A DNA stretch of 64,000 bases from Bimuria novae-zelandiae CBS 107.79. Lineage: Eukaryota > Ascomycota > Dothideomycetes > Pleosporales > Didymosphaeriaceae. Numbering within the stretch: the first letter of the stretch is position 1; each line of letters begins with the position of its first letter. The translations under genes and the position numbers were made by a program. The stretch covers positions 1 through 64,000 of the forward strand of contig ML976776.1 in assembly GCA_010015655.1 (NCBI GenBank), read 5' to 3'. The notes under the pieces were generated by a model. The model did no database searches. It was not told the DNA's origin and saw only the letters and a program-made list of their open reading frames with translations. Of the stretch, positions 1 through 12,252 are shown piece after piece.

Positions 1-446
1 AGAGGTTGTGGGACGACGATACCGAGTTCGCCGCATACCAGGATGCCCGCCAGCCGCCGCCGCCGCCACTACAGGAGATCTCTATAAACAAACCACCAAG
101 GATAAAGACTATCGCGACAACAGACTGGGAGGAGCGAGAGCTTGCCCGGGGCAATACATTCACATCTACATTTGATTTGCAGTCATGGGTTGCCCTTGGC
201 AAGAGCTCCCAGAGCTTCAACTCACAGGACTCTGCATACGCCTCACAGCCTGAACAACAACCTCAACACCAAGAGATATCTATACAGACGTCTTACCTGC
301 AGTCTCAACAGCCTCAGTTTACTATATATGAGGACGCTGGCGCTGGGAGCGACGTTGACGCTGCTGGGTCTACAGACGATGAGGCGACATGCGGCAACAT
401 CCCTACATCGCCGCAACCTTATGTATCTCCACCACCACATATCTGA
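1..446 (+). CDS. C-terminal part of an unrecognised Gln/Pro-rich protein (cut by window edge)
   Basis: An open frame runs from the left edge to a TGA at 444-446. It has no convincing start: position 6 is TTG and the frame is already open before it, so the start is probably outside the window. The visible ~146 residues begin with an acidic WDDDTEF stretch and a run of five prolines. Then come a basic/acidic segment and Gln-, Ser- and Pro-rich low-complexity sequence with an acidic patch near the end. I recognise no domain. It could be the disordered tail of a regulatory protein or of a transposon-encoded protein; nearness to the transposon block slightly favours the latter. Composition is normal, without RIP-type stops. 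Confidence 0.35.
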   Translation, partial: RLWDDDTEFAAYQDARQPPPPPLQEISINKPPRIKTIATTDWEERELARGNTFTSTFDLQSWVALGKSSQSFNSQDSAYASQPEQQPQHQEISIQTSYLQSQQPQFTIYEDAGAGSDVDAAGSTDDEATCGNIPTSPQPYVSPPPHI

Positions 447-1850
447 TTTTTATGAAATTCAAAAGTCCTATAGATTTAGACCGTAGAATCAAGAAAATCC
501 GAAAAGTATCAAAATCTATGGTGTTGTTGTGGAGATGCAGGCCACTGATCTATTTTGACGATGTTTGACGTTGCAAGCGTCTCAGCGCGATACCTCCTAC
601 GGTTACGTCGCCACCTGCAGCTAGCAGCTAGGCTATCTATTAATTGCAAAACTCTACGGTAGAAGTCTGGAGCGACTGTGTAATTCTTCCGTGCCGCGGC
701 GTAGTTAGCCAGCCTTCGCCTTCGCCTACCCCGCCCCCGCCAAACCCGCAAAGCGGCCAAAGTACCTCGTTGAGGCCTAGCAGAGTACCCTAGGTACTAC
801 GCATGATCGTGCTTCCTCGCAAATATTGGCGAAAGATGCTCTAATGACTATATAACGCCACTCCGTAACCTTTGCAGGATAGTAGTTACTTAAAATCAAA
901 CGCGGTGACAAGCTGGCCCGTTCACACTGCCCACTGTGATATTCCGCTCTAGCCGACATTAGGAGAAACACGAAGCGCAGGGATAAAAGAGCAAGGATTC
1001 TGCCGCGTCTCCTCGGAAGCACAACTCGTGCTTGATGGGCCGAAGGTACCTTGGACTCGGGTGTACGGCTCGCGTGTCACGGCAAATCACCGGCTCCGGT
1101 GTCACATGGCATCGAGGTGTTCCAGACTTCTGAAGCCGGCCAGGATGCCTGCAATCTCGAACTTTCAAGAGTCTCACGGTCTTGCCTTTGCGAGGTATCT
1201 CAGTCGGCTGACAATCGAACAGCGCACAAATCTCAGCCCTCCTTGCACCCCGTTGGTATGTTAAAAAGGGTTGAAGGCTCCAGAAAAAAAAACCCCTTTG
1301 CTTTCCTACCCTTTTGTCTTACTTCGCAACTGAGGTCCTTCGAGGACTACCTATCGTCGCTTGCATGTTCTGTCCCCAAAGCCTATATTTACCCGAGGTT
1401 CACTGAGCTGCACCCAACTGTCCAACTGGATCCACGTACTTAACCGAGAAGTCATGCCTCACCAGCGCAGAATATACATGCTTCATTCATCATTAGCGGT
1501 TGATATTCTTGTTGTTCACTGCAACTCAGCTGCGTCTCGATCCACATCATCTTTAGGGCCGACTGGTGACGCCGAATCTTGCAGCAATGCACTGCCAATC
1601 TTGTCGAAAAGTAATCGGGTAGCTCACGTGTTGTGCATTGCAATAATATGAGCTAAGAGGACGTCGTATGATTGCTGACCGTGGGATGATTGGCATGTCG
1701 CCTGGACTAATTCCGCGTTTAGTGATAGGTGCAGGCTTTCCGGCCATGCCGGGGTCAGGATGTACCATGCCTTGGCAGTCATTGCGCCGAAAACGCGCCA
1801 CCCAACATGATCGCGCCGCCAACAATATGAGGCTGTAGAACTCTATATAA
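447..1850. other. gene-free stretch of normal composition
   Basis: About 1.4 kb of balanced base composition between the left-edge reading frame and the AT-rich transposon block. Only short open frames on both strands are present, none with a recognisable domain or plausible exon structure. I see no inverted or long direct repeats. From about 1830 the sequence passes into AT-rich, RIP-like DNA. Confidence 0.5.
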
Positions 1851-1972
1851 TTAATATTATCACGAGATTTTTTAGAGTTAAGGTCTCCTAGGCTTGTTAA
1901 TGATTGCTAGCTACTCAGATTATAGATATCTACTTAGTATTCTGATAATTTGGCCTCCGCGCGATATAGGCG

Positions 1973-2404
1973 TGTTAAATCCTAGAAGGGTAGCTAATCC
2001 TAAAGGGCTATAGTTAGTTCTCGGGTAAGAGTGTTAGTAATATAAGTAAAGGGTGTAGTAATAGCTTACGCTTGTTATTAGGGCGTTAGTATTAAAAGTG
2101 TATATAATATAATTAAATTAATAAGGTTGCTTCTTAGATCTAAATAATAGATTAATAAACAGGCTAAACACACGATAGTAGAAGACTATTATCGTGTTCC
2201 TATATACATAGCTAGTCCCACGAATCCCAGGAGTCCTAGGAATCCCAAAGTCCTATATGCTAAGACACTTCTAGGATGCCTAATATTTCTAGGACGCGTA
2301 ACTTAGTCACGTAATTTATAGCTAAGTTAAGAATCTTAGCTAGTTATATAAATAAGTATCCCTACCCTGTCTTGTATTTTATTAGGTTTTAACAAATCCT
2401 AATA
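1973..2404 (-). repeat. 3' LTR of Gypsy A1
   Basis: 432 bp, homologous throughout to the reverse complements of the LTRs at 4056-4493 and 10435-10872 and collinear with 22020-22460. It is preceded by target duplication AGGCG and followed at 2405 by the reversed polypurine tract (ttagcttccccctc). It is one 9-bp AGGAGTCCC-type unit shorter than its partner LTR (441 bp). Confidence 0.9.
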
Positions 2405-2599
2405 TTAGCTTCCCCCTCTAGACTTAATATCTTTATAAGTTAACTACCTATAAAGCCGCTTTCTCGATCTACCTAATACTATTACTTATAAGCTAATTGT
2501 CTTAAGCGAAATTATAAATTTACTATAATTATTAATATATACTATACTAAGAAGTAATTACCTTACTAGCTATTATTACTATACTCGAAGTACACTAAT

Positions 2600-2960
2600 T
2601 ATATTTAGTATAGTAATTAAAAATATAAGCTAGAGGATATTCCTCTACTAGATTATTTAAAAATAGATACTAAGTTAGAAAGATTAGAAAAGTTAGAGGC
2701 TAAGGAAAAGGTAAAACTTTAAGTAAAAAAAGAGCTTACTTATATAGCGCTCTTACGTACTTATCTAGTATAAAAGAAGATAGCGCGTTTGCGCGATTAG
2801 CGTAAAAAGTTATATTAAAAAGAATAAAAGTTATTTAATTATAGCATCTCTATAGTAAATAAGTTAGAGGCCCTAGAGGCTCGTAAGGAACTAGCTTAGG
2901 CAGTAGTATTAGTTAATCTAGATACCGCTTTAGGTGCTAAAGTAATAGACTAGTTTATTA
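2600..2960 (+). pseudogene. antisense accessory reading frame between integrase and 3' LTR of Gypsy A1 (RIP-degraded)
   Basis: On the strand opposite to gag-pol, this segment reads as a Lys/Glu/Leu-rich, probably coiled-coil sequence. Recognisable words include KLEDIPLLDYLKIDTKLERL, KKIARLRD and KLEALEARKELA, broken by TAG/TAA where Gln is expected. The same frame and nearly the same words recur on the opposite strand of copy A2 (9830-10240). A basic helix of this kind (LR..K..L..KE..L) occurs in many fungal repeat-associated predicted proteins, from memory. Function unknown. No start can be fixed because of the mutations. Confidence 0.5.
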
Positions 2961-3581
2961 TCTAGTTAAAGCTTTCCTCTTCTGCCGTATAGTTTTTCTT
3001 TTAGTATTATTATATTATACGTTTTATTTCCTTTAAAGCTTTCTCGCGTTATTCTAGTATAGTAGTAGTAGTTATAGATCTTATTTTATGCCTTTTTTAA
3101 AAGCTATTAGTAGTTCTTGCAAAGCTTAGATTTAGGTTTTTATATATTTTCTAAGTATAGGTATCCCTTCTACTTAACTAACTATTCTTATAAGAACTTA
3201 TTATTTTAGAGATTTTCTTATTTAACTTTTCTATATCCTAAAAGTACTTTAACTTTAAATTTATTTTCTTCCTTTAGCTAGTAATAGAAGGTTATTTTAA
3301 CTAGTATTTTAGGATCTACGGGTTTAAGTTAGTTTATATAAAATACTAGGTGTATTTTCGCGTCGGGCAATAGCTTTAATTAGTAGTTAATTAGTAATAT
3401 TTATTTAATAATAAAAAATAGTTTAATCTTAATATAATCTAGTTTCTTATGGTTTTTTTTGGTTTAAAGATTCTTTATAAGTAGATATGCTTTATCCCCC
3501 TTTTTTAGCTAAGGTGCCATTTTTCTTTTTTAGTTTATATAGGAAATACTTTACTATTAAGCTTTCTTAAGATTTTCTTAG

Positions 3582-3807
3582 TGTAACGGCCAGCGATGAT
3601 GCAGCCTCGCGGCTGGTGGATTGGCGCTATGTACAAAGGCTCAAAGCTGGAGGAGAAAGGAAACAAGAAGGCCGCGTGTACAAGTAGAGTCCCCAACCTG
3701 CACGGCGCCTACCCTCCCAGTGTCGCAGCTACCCCTCCAGTGTCGCAGCTGCTCTCTATCGCCGTTGTGACGGTGTCCAGACCACGGCAGAAACCACCAT
3801 CGTCACA
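3582..3807. repeat. solo LTR (226 bp) inserted in Gypsy A1
   Basis: The insertion starts TGTAACGGCC, ends CATCGTCACA (TG..CA) and is flanked by 5-bp direct repeats CTTAG at 3577-3581 and 3808-3812. Joining the flanks restores continuity with copy A2. It is GC-rich and free of RIP-like decay, unlike its surroundings, which fits a single-copy insert too short for RIP or a recent arrival. It holds a tandem near-repeat CCCTCCAGTGTCGCAGCT at 3712-3751 and an imperfect inverted repeat near its 3' end (TGTGACGGTG...CATCGTCACA). A small non-autonomous TRIM-like element is an alternative to a solo LTR. Confidence 0.8.
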
Positions 3808-4055
3808 CTTAGAGTTATGCATATATTTTCTTTATAGTTTTTACTATACTTATTACTTCTTCTATCCTAATCACGGTAGGAAATATTTAATTAAAGAGAT
3901 ATAGGTGTCTTTTATAATTTATATAGAATAGTGTAAATCCTGTTACTACTAATATCTTATTATTGTATGCCAACTATGCCATAAGTAATAAAGAAATCTA
4001 GTTATTCTTCTAGTTATTATAGTAGATACATAGGTACGTCTTAATCGTTTAGTTT

Positions 4056-4493
4056 TGTTAGGATCTGTTGAGATCCAACATAACGCAAGGCGGGGCATGG
4101 ACACTTATTCGTGCAACTAAGCCAAGGTTCCTAACTTAGCCATGGATCACGTGACCAAGTCACGCGTCCTAGAAATATCGGGCATCCTAGAAGTATCTTG
4201 GCATATAGGACTTTAGGATTCTTAGGACACCTAGGATTCTTAGGACAGGTTATGTATATAAGGACACGAGGATAGTCTCTTCTATTATCATGTTTAATTT
4301 GTTTATTAATCTATTATTTAGATCTAAATAAGCAACCTTGTTAATTTAATTATACTATATATACTTTTAATACTAATGCCCCTAGTAACAAGCGTAAGCT
4401 ATTACTATAACCCTCTTTTATTTTATAAAGTATTCTTGCCCGAGAACTAACCTTAGCCCTTTAGAAACTAACTACTCCCTTAAAATCTTAATA
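4056..4493 (+). repeat. 5' LTR of Gypsy A2
   Basis: 438 bp, starting at TGTTAGGATCTG directly after target duplication AGTTT. It aligns along its whole length with 10435-10872, the differences being mainly transitions. It contains the TCCTAGGA/TTCTTAGGA-type short repeats shared by all four A-family LTRs. Confidence 0.92.
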
Positions 4494-4499
4494 TTTTAA

Positions 4500-7400
4500 A
4501 TACTTTTAACATAAATACTGCTAGGACCCCTACCTCTTCTATAGCTTTAGACAACTACGTCACCCCTATAGGGGATAGTAAGAACAAGGCACATAAACCT
4601 AACTTATATAATAATAATTATACCCTCCTTAACACTTAGCTCTTATAGCTAGACCTCTACTTCTTTAACTAGAACTAAGACCTTAAAGACAAGAAGAAGG
4701 TTATCTTCACCGTAACTTACATATAAGGAAGCGCTAAAGAGTAAATTTATCCTTACCTAATTAAGTACTTAGATATAGACCACGATAACAAAGACAAGAA
4801 CTATATTAATAATTACACTAATATAATTAACATTATTAAAGACTACGCTAACTTTAAGAAATGCCTTTAATATATATTTAGAATTACTAATAAAATAGCT
4901 ATCGCTAAATAAGCAATCTAGACTATCTAATAATATAGGTCTATAGCTAAATACGCAGCTAAGTTCCGCAAGTACGCTATATAACTTAACTAAAAGGATA
5001 AATCTTTTAAAATAATATATAAATAAGGCTTTAAACGTAACGTGCGTAAAGAGCTCCTACGTAATAGCGTAAGAATAGAGATCTTAAAAGAACTATATAA
5101 AGAGACTATCTATATTAATAGGGAGTAGTTTACTCTGCAAGAAGAGTTCCGCAGAAACCTAAGAAATGCTAGTTTTAGATAATAGGCACCTATAGTCTAT
5201 AAGACGCTACTAAAAGTACCTTGCTACTAATAACGCAACTACTATAAACTTTAACTTATAAAAAATATCTAGTTTAACAACCTAGAAAAGGAAACAGGAA
5301 AGGCTATAGGCTTTTAAAAGCCTAACCTACGTATCTTAGATAGAACCCGACGACAGGGGACTAAGACACGTAAATGTTTTATATATAGTAAACCAGGCTA
5401 CATAGCTAGGAACTACAGATCTAAGAACAAGATTATAAAGTAGCTAAACATACTAATTATTAACTAAGAAGAAACTACTAACAAAGAATAGTAAGTAATA
5501 AATACTATTAAATAAATTAATATCCACGATAAAGAATTAAAATAATTAGAGTTACTTAACTCGCGACTCTACGAGGATGCATATAAAGGTTTAAATAAGA
5601 AGAAAAAGAAGAAGGAACTAATACTTTAATCTCTTATACTTTACCCTAGCTAGAGTAAACCTGTTACTAGTAGGACGATAAATATTTTTAACTTTTTAAA
5701 AAAATATTAACTTAGGGAAGGAGACTTTAGGTTTATAGTAATTAAATAGTAAGATCTTATCGCAGCATTTTACCACGCTTACTAACCTAATCTAGTTAGT
5801 AAAGCAGAACGTAAATGGGCAGACCATCGCTATGCCTAAGATAATCCTAGGGAACAATACCCAAACGAAAACCCAAACTACACACTATAGTACGACCTCG
5901 ACCACCGCAACCCTACGCACAAGACTATAAAATAGAACCTTTATAAGGAAGACTAATATACCTTTTATTACTAAGCAAAGGAATATAGCTATTTTTCTTA
6001 AATATACTAATAATATAAATAAAAGTGGTTTAACTGCCCTATCTTCTATTACGATATTTACCTCTAGGATAAGCGCGAAACATAATACTTTTTATACCTT
6101 AATAAGGCCCTAAACTAAGTAATATTATTACTAGTTAATAGAAAGTGCGCATTAGACAAATAGTAGATATATTTATACCTTAACTATAAGGAATACTAAG
6201 AGTAAAAAGAGAAGTATAGGTTTAATTACGTACTAAAAGGGACTATAACCTTTAGGATTAAATTAGTAATAAAGGAAGAAAATAGTAAAGTTTCCCTAAA
6301 TAAGACCTAGTAATAGCCTTAGGAAAGGAATAAAGGATACCTTAAACCTACGAAGCTAGCTAAAAAGAAAATATCTTTTTTAGACTTAGGCTTAGGCAGG
6401 AAAACGCCTTTAAAGAAGTAAATACTACTAATAGTTAGGTATTAATTAAGCTACTAGTATAGCTTAAAAAATATAAATAAAAGCCATGCTAGACTTAAGA
6501 GCATAAGAGAGTTATATATTAAGAAACGCACTCGATAGAGCAGGGCTCTATAAACGTAGAAAGGCTATACCCTACGCTATCTATATTATAAATAGATAGC
6601 TAATGCCCGGCAAAGCAATAATTCAATACAAGGTTAAGACTACCCTTATAATCTATAGATACTAGGAATTAATTACCCTTAACGTTATTAAGGAAGCTAA
6701 TTACGACGTAATTTTAGGATTACCCTAGTTAAAGAAGCATAACCCTATAATTAACTAAAAAAAGAAAGAGCTATCCTTTAAGCGCTACAACTATATATTA
6801 TAAGTAAAGCCTACGTATTAATAAAGCATAATAGTAAATAAGAGAGCTATTAATAACATAGTCTCGTAACTAAAAGTTAATAAATATAAAATTAACTTAG
6901 CAAATGTTAGTAGGAACTACTAGGTTATAAAACGTAAGTATAAAAAGAATAGCACACCTCTTAATATCCCTAATAAATATAAAGAATAGAGTTATTTATT
7001 TTAAGAAGAGAAAGGAGTAAACGCCCTTCCTAAGCATACACACTAAGATTACTATATTATTCTTAAAGAAGGAAAAACGCCGCCTTTTAGACTACTATAT
7101 AGCTAGAGTAAAAAGGAACTCTAATAGACACACGAATTCCTAAAGAAAGCCCTTAATAGGTAATAGATACGCAAGTTAGAATTATTAGTAATATTACTCT
7201 TAATATTTATTACAAAGAAGGATAGAACACAACGTCTATATATTAACTATAAGAGGTTAAATAACATAATAATTAAAAATAAATACCTACTACTAAATAT
7301 TTAAGAGTCTCGAGATAGACTAAGACGAGCCAAGATATTTACGCAATTTAGCCTCTAAAATAGATACTACCTTATATAAATAGTAGCAGGTAATAAGTAG

Positions 7401-9780
7401 AAGATAGCCTTTAGAACTAGATATAGACTATTTAAGTACTAAGTTATGCCCTTTAGACTTACTAATGCACTAGCAACATTTTAAGTAATAATTAATAATA
7501 TACTATAGAACTACCTTAATATATTTATAGTTACCTACCTTAATAACATTCTAGTACTCTTTAAATAAAAGAAGGATTATGTGCAACACGTATAAATAGT
7601 ACTATACGTACTAGATAGCACTAACTTATAATTAAAACTTAAGAAATGCAAATTCTATATCACGGAATTAGAATTTCTAGGACACGTTATTAACACTAAA
7701 GGTATCTAAGTAAGCCCTTTAAAGATTAAGGAAATAAGAAAGTAGAAATTACCTACTAACCTTAAAAAAGTATAAGCCTTTTTAGGATTTACTAGATTTA
7801 ATAGATAATTTATTACGAACTACTCTAGGATTACACTACTACTTACGAACCTTACAAAGAAAGATAGACCTTTTAATTAAATAGAAGAATGTAAGTAAGT
7901 ATTCTAAACACTATAAGAAGTATATATTACGCCACTAGTCCTTATACACTTTTAAGACGACAAACCTTTGCGTATTAAGACAAACGTAAGTAATTTAGCA
8001 GTTAGAGCATGCACGAAGTAAGAAAAGAATAGTAAATAGTATCTAGTTATATACTACGCACACAAGTTTATATTAGAAAAATTATAGTATAAAGTATATA
8101 ATAAGGAACTACTCGCGATAGTAAAAGCTATTAAATATTAAAGAATCTACGCATATAGTTACTTAGAACTTATAATTTTTACGGACTATAAGAATCTTAC
8201 ACGCTTTACAACTATAAAAGAACTGACCTAATAATAAGCAAGATAGTTAGAAATGCTAAAATAATATAAGTGTAAGATTATATATACCCTAAATAAAAAA
8301 AAACGGACGAGCAGACGCTCTTAGCAGAATAAATAATAAGAAAAAAAGGTTAAAATATACTTTGTAATACTAAAGAAGAATCCTAACAGTTCTTTAAAAC
8401 TAATAGCTAAACTTAATTAACTCCTTATACTCACACGAGAAGTACCCAAGGAACTATAAATAAAAATTATATAGTAATACTACGATAACCTGGTGTACGG
8501 ACACCTAGGGATTAGAAAGACAATGGAACTTATCTAGCAGAACTATAACTTTAAAGAAATTAAGGAAGTAGTAACTACCTACATCCGCAAATATATAGAT
8601 TGCTAATAGAATAAACACGCGACACATCTAAAGTATAAAGAAATGCAGGCTATACAAATACCTATTACACTATAGGAAGACATCGCTATAGACTTTATTA
8701 TAGAACTACTAAAGTTAAAGGACCCTGCAACAGGAATTACCTATAATATAATACTAAATATTATGTATTAATTTACTAAATACGTAGAATTACTACTATA
8801 CTAAAAAATAACTATAGCTAAGGAACTTGTATTCCTTATCCTAGATTAACTTATATAACACTACGGCATTCTAAAAACAATTATTAGCAATAAAGACAAA
8901 CTTTTTACCTTAAACTACTAGATAACACTTATAGCACTAATTAGAATAAAATAAAAACTATTAATAGTATACTATCCGCAAACCGACGGACAGACAGAAC
9001 GTACGAACCAGATAATTAAAACGTACCTACGCATCTACTGCAACAACCAGAAGAATAACTAGATTTCCCTAATATCTATGGCATAGCTAGCATATAACAA
9101 CAAGATATTAATAGTAATAGGATTTACACTATTCTATGTAAACTACGAAAGACACCTACATCTCTTTAATTAAACGCTTCCTATAATAATTAGGACAAAA
9201 GAAGTAATGAATATAATAGAAACTATAAAAAAAACACATGCACAACTCTAAGAGAATCTTAAGAAAGCTTAATAGTAAAGTATTTCTTATATAAACTAAA
9301 AAAGAAAAATAGCACCTAAGCTAAAGAAGGGGGATAAAGCATATCTACTTACGAAAAATCTTTAAACCTAGAAGAAGAAGCACAAGAAACTAGATTATAT
9401 TAAGGTTAGACTATTTTTTATTATTAAATAAATATTACTAATTAACTACTAATTAGAACTATCGCTAGACACAAAAATACACTTAGTATTCTATATAGAC
9501 TACCTTAAACTAGTAGACCTTAAAACGCTGGTTAAAATAACCTTCTACTACTAGCTAAAGGAAGAAAATAAATTTAAAGTTAAAATACTCCTAGAATATA
9601 AAGAAGTTAGACGAGAAGACTACTAAGATAATAAATTTTTATAAAAATAGTTAGTTAAGTAGAAAGGATACCCACATTTAGAAAATATATAAGAACTAAA
9701 ATTTAAACTCTGTAAGAACTACTAGCAACTTTTAAAAAAGGTATAAAACTAGATCTATAATTACTACTACTATACTAGAG
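4500..9780 (+). pseudogene. gag-pol polyprotein of Gypsy A2 (RIP-degraded)
   Basis: Plus-strand frames can be followed through stops. About 5366-5420 reads KCFIYSKPGYIARN, a CCHC zinc knuckle in which later Cys and His have become Tyr. About 6560-6900 is the aspartic protease/RT junction. Reverse transcriptase covers about 7020-7760, with the YxDD box at about 7536-7547 reading YLNN, so both catalytic Asp are lost. Next is KFYITELEFLGHVIN, then RNase H to about 8290. Integrase covers about 8480-9200, including [11 protein letters not shown] at about 8971-9003. About 9600-9740 resembles a chromodomain tail (KGYP motif). The polyprotein would synthesise and integrate element cDNA; here it cannot be translated. 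Confidence 0.85.
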
Positions 9781-9829
9781 TAACAAGAGAAAATTTTAAA
9801 GGAAAAGAAACTTATGACACTACTATGCT

Positions 9830-10260
9830 AAAGATAAACACTACGTAGTAGAAGAGGAAGGCTTTAACTAGATAATAGACTAGTCTATTACTTTAGCGCC
9901 TAAAGCAGTATTTAGGTTAATTAATACTACTACCTACGCTAGTTCCTTACGAGCCTCTAAGGCCTCTAACTTATCTACTATAGATATTCTACGATTAAAT
10001 AACTTTTATTCCTTTTAACGTAACTTCTTATACTAATCGCGCAAACGCGCTATTTTCTTTTATACTAAATAAGCACGTAGGAGCGCTGCGTAAATAAACT
10101 TTTTTTTTACTTAAAGTTTTACCTCCTCCTTAGCCTCTAACTTTTCTAACCTTTCTAACTTAGTATCTATCTTTAAATAATCTAGTAAAGGAATATCCTC
10201 TAGCTTATACTTCTAATTACTATACTAAACATAATTTATGCACTTTTAGTATAATAATAA
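9830..10260 (-). pseudogene. antisense accessory reading frame of Gypsy A2 (RIP-degraded)
   Basis: Minus-strand counterpart of the frame at 2600-2960 in A1. It reads KLEDIPLLDYLKIDTKLERL, KKIARLRD, KLFNRRISIVDKLEALEARK and then LGAKVID, with TAG/TAA at positions that are Gln-like. It lies between the end of pol and the polypurine tract, opposite in sense to gag-pol. Agreement between two independently mutated copies argues that an open frame existed in the ancestral element. Function unknown; possibly a coiled-coil or DNA-associated accessory protein. Confidence 0.5.
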
Positions 10261-10420
10261 TAATAATAATTAATAGGGCAATTACTTCTTAGCGTAGTAT
10301 AAATAGGTAACTATAATAAATACGTAATTTTGCTTAAGATAATTAGCTTATAAATAATAGTATTAGGTAAATTAAGAAAGTGGCTTCGTGGGGAGTTAAC
10401 TTATAAGGATATTAAGTCTA

Positions 10421-10434
10421 GAGGAGGGGGTTAA
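10421..10434 (+). other. polypurine tract of Gypsy A2
   Basis: The purine-rich run gaggagggggttaa lies immediately before the 3' LTR (10435). It is the expected plus-strand primer site for LTR-retrotransposon reverse transcription. The corresponding reversed tract of A1 is at about 2405-2420. Confidence 0.75.
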
Positions 10435-10872
10435 TGTTAGAATCTATTAAGACTTAATATAACGTAAGGCGGGGCATAGACACTTATCTATACGACTAAG
10501 CTAAGGTTCCTAACTTAGCCATAGATTACGTGACTAAGTCACGCGTCCTAGAAATATCGGGCGTCCCAGAAGTATCTTAGCATATGGGACTTTGGGATTC
10601 TTGGGATACCTAGGATTCTTAGGACGGGTTATGTATATAGGAATACGAGGATAGTCTCTTTTATTATCGTGTTTAACCTGTTTATTAATTTATCGTTTAG
10701 ATCTAAATAAGCAACCTTATTAATTTAATTATACTATATACACTTTTAATACTAACGCCCCTAGTGATAAGCGCGAGCTATTACTATAACCCTTTTTTAT
10801 CCTATAAAGTATTCCTGCCCGAGAACTAACCTTAGCCCCTTGGGAACCAGCTACTCCCTTGGGATCTTAACA
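10435..10872 (+). repeat. 3' LTR of Gypsy A2
   Basis: 438 bp, TGTTAG...TCTTAACA, followed by target duplication AGTTT at 10873-10877. It keeps more GC than its partner 5' LTR (for example TTGGGATTCTTGGGA where 4056-4493 has TTAGGATTCTTAGGA), which shows uneven mutation of the two LTRs. Confidence 0.92.
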
Positions 10873-12247
10873 AGTTTATACGTTCTGTTTGTCCGTTAGT
10901 TTGCGGATAGTATGCTATTAATAGTTTTTATTTTATCCTAATAAGTGCTATAAGTATTATCTAATAGGTTAAAGTAAAGAACTTGTCTCTGTTACTAATA
11001 ATTATTTTTAAAATATTATAGTATTATATAAGTTAATTTAGAATAAGGAATGCAAGTTCCTTCGCTATAGTTATCTTTTAATATAGTAGTAATTCTACGT
11101 ATTTAGTAAATTAATAAATAATATTTAGTATTATGTTATAGGTAATTCCTGTTATAGGATCCTTTAATCTTAGCAATCCTATAACAAAGTCTATAGCGAT
11201 GTCTTCCTATAGTGCAACGGGTATTTAGATTGCCTATATTTCTCTATACTTAAGATGTGTTGCGTGCTTATTGCGCTAGCAATCTACGCATTTGCGGATG
11301 TATATAGTTACTACTTCTTTAATTCCTTTAAAGCTATAATTCTGCTAGATAAGTTCTATTATCTTTCTAATGCCTAGGTATCCGTACACTAGGTTATCGT
11401 GGTATTACTATATAATTTTAGTCTATAGCTCCTTAGGTACTTCCTGTATAAGTATAAAGAGTTAATTAAGTTTAGCGATTAGTTCTAGAGAACTATTAAA
11501 GTTTTATTATAATATTACAAAGTATATTTTAATCTTTTCTCCTTTATTATTTATTTTACTAACAGTATCTGCTCGTCCGTTGTCTTTACTTAGGGTGTAT
11601 ATAATTTTAAATTTATACTATTTTAATATCTCTAACTATTTTACTTATTATTAGGTTAGTTCTTTTATAGTTATAAAGCGTGTAAGGTTCTTATAGTTTA
11701 TAAAAATTATAAGTTTTAAGTAGCTATATATATAGATCTTCTAGTATTTTATAGCTTTTACTATTATAAGTAGTTCCTTATTATATACTTTATATTATAA
11801 CTCTTCTAGTATAAACTTGTGTGCATAGTATATAATTAGGTGCTATTTACTATTCTTCTCTTACTTTGCACATGCTCTAACTGCTAAGTTACTTACATTT
11901 ATTTTAACACGCAATGGCTTGTTATTTTAAAAATATATAAGGACTAGTAGTATAACGCATGCTTCTTATAGTGCCTAAAATACTTATTTATATTCCTTTA
12001 TCTAGTTAAAAGGTCTATCTTTCTTTATAAGGTTTATAAGTAGTAGTGTAATCCTTAAGTAGTCCGTAATAAATTATCTATTAAATTTAATAAATTTAAA
12101 AAAGGTCTATACTTCCTTAAAGTTAATAAGTAATCTCTATTTCGTTACTTCTTTAATTTTCAAAAGGCTTACTTTAATACCTTTAGTATTAATAACATGT
12201 CCTAGAAACTCTAGTTCTATAATATAGAATTTGCATTTCTTAAGTTT
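10873..12247 (-). pseudogene. Gypsy A1 pol: integrase, RNase H and part of RT (minus strand)
   Basis: Read on the minus strand, this continues the A1 polyprotein. The integrase C-terminal motif PQTDGQTER (mutated) is next to 10880-10930, the HHCC-region cysteines and integrase core are at about 11000-11500, RNase H at about 11600-11950, and the end of RT with a VINT(K)GIK-like motif at about 12160-12247. It abuts A2 on the left and the Copia element on the right, and continues at 17012. Stops are frequent. Confidence 0.8.
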
Positions 12248-12252
12248 TATTT

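Larger units (their letters stand above)
4056..10872 (+). mobile_element. Ty3/Gypsy LTR retrotransposon A2 (full length, RIP-degraded)
   Basis: 6817-bp element with two 438-bp LTRs (4056-4493, 10435-10872) that start TGTTAG and end near TCTTAACA. Target duplication AGTTT lies at 4051-4055 and 10873-10877. A polypurine tract (gaggagggggttaa, 10421-10434) precedes the 3' LTR. The order gag - zinc knuckle - protease - RT - RNase H - integrase - chromodomain-like tail places it in Ty3/Gypsy, probably the chromovirus branch. It landed in the integrase region of A1, a copy of its own family in opposite orientation. All frames contain RIP-type stops. Confidence 0.95.

Noticed and set aside
3712..3751. 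Short tandem repeat considered as a CRISPR-like array
   Set aside because: Only two near-identical units without unique spacers, inside a solo LTR in a eukaryotic genome.
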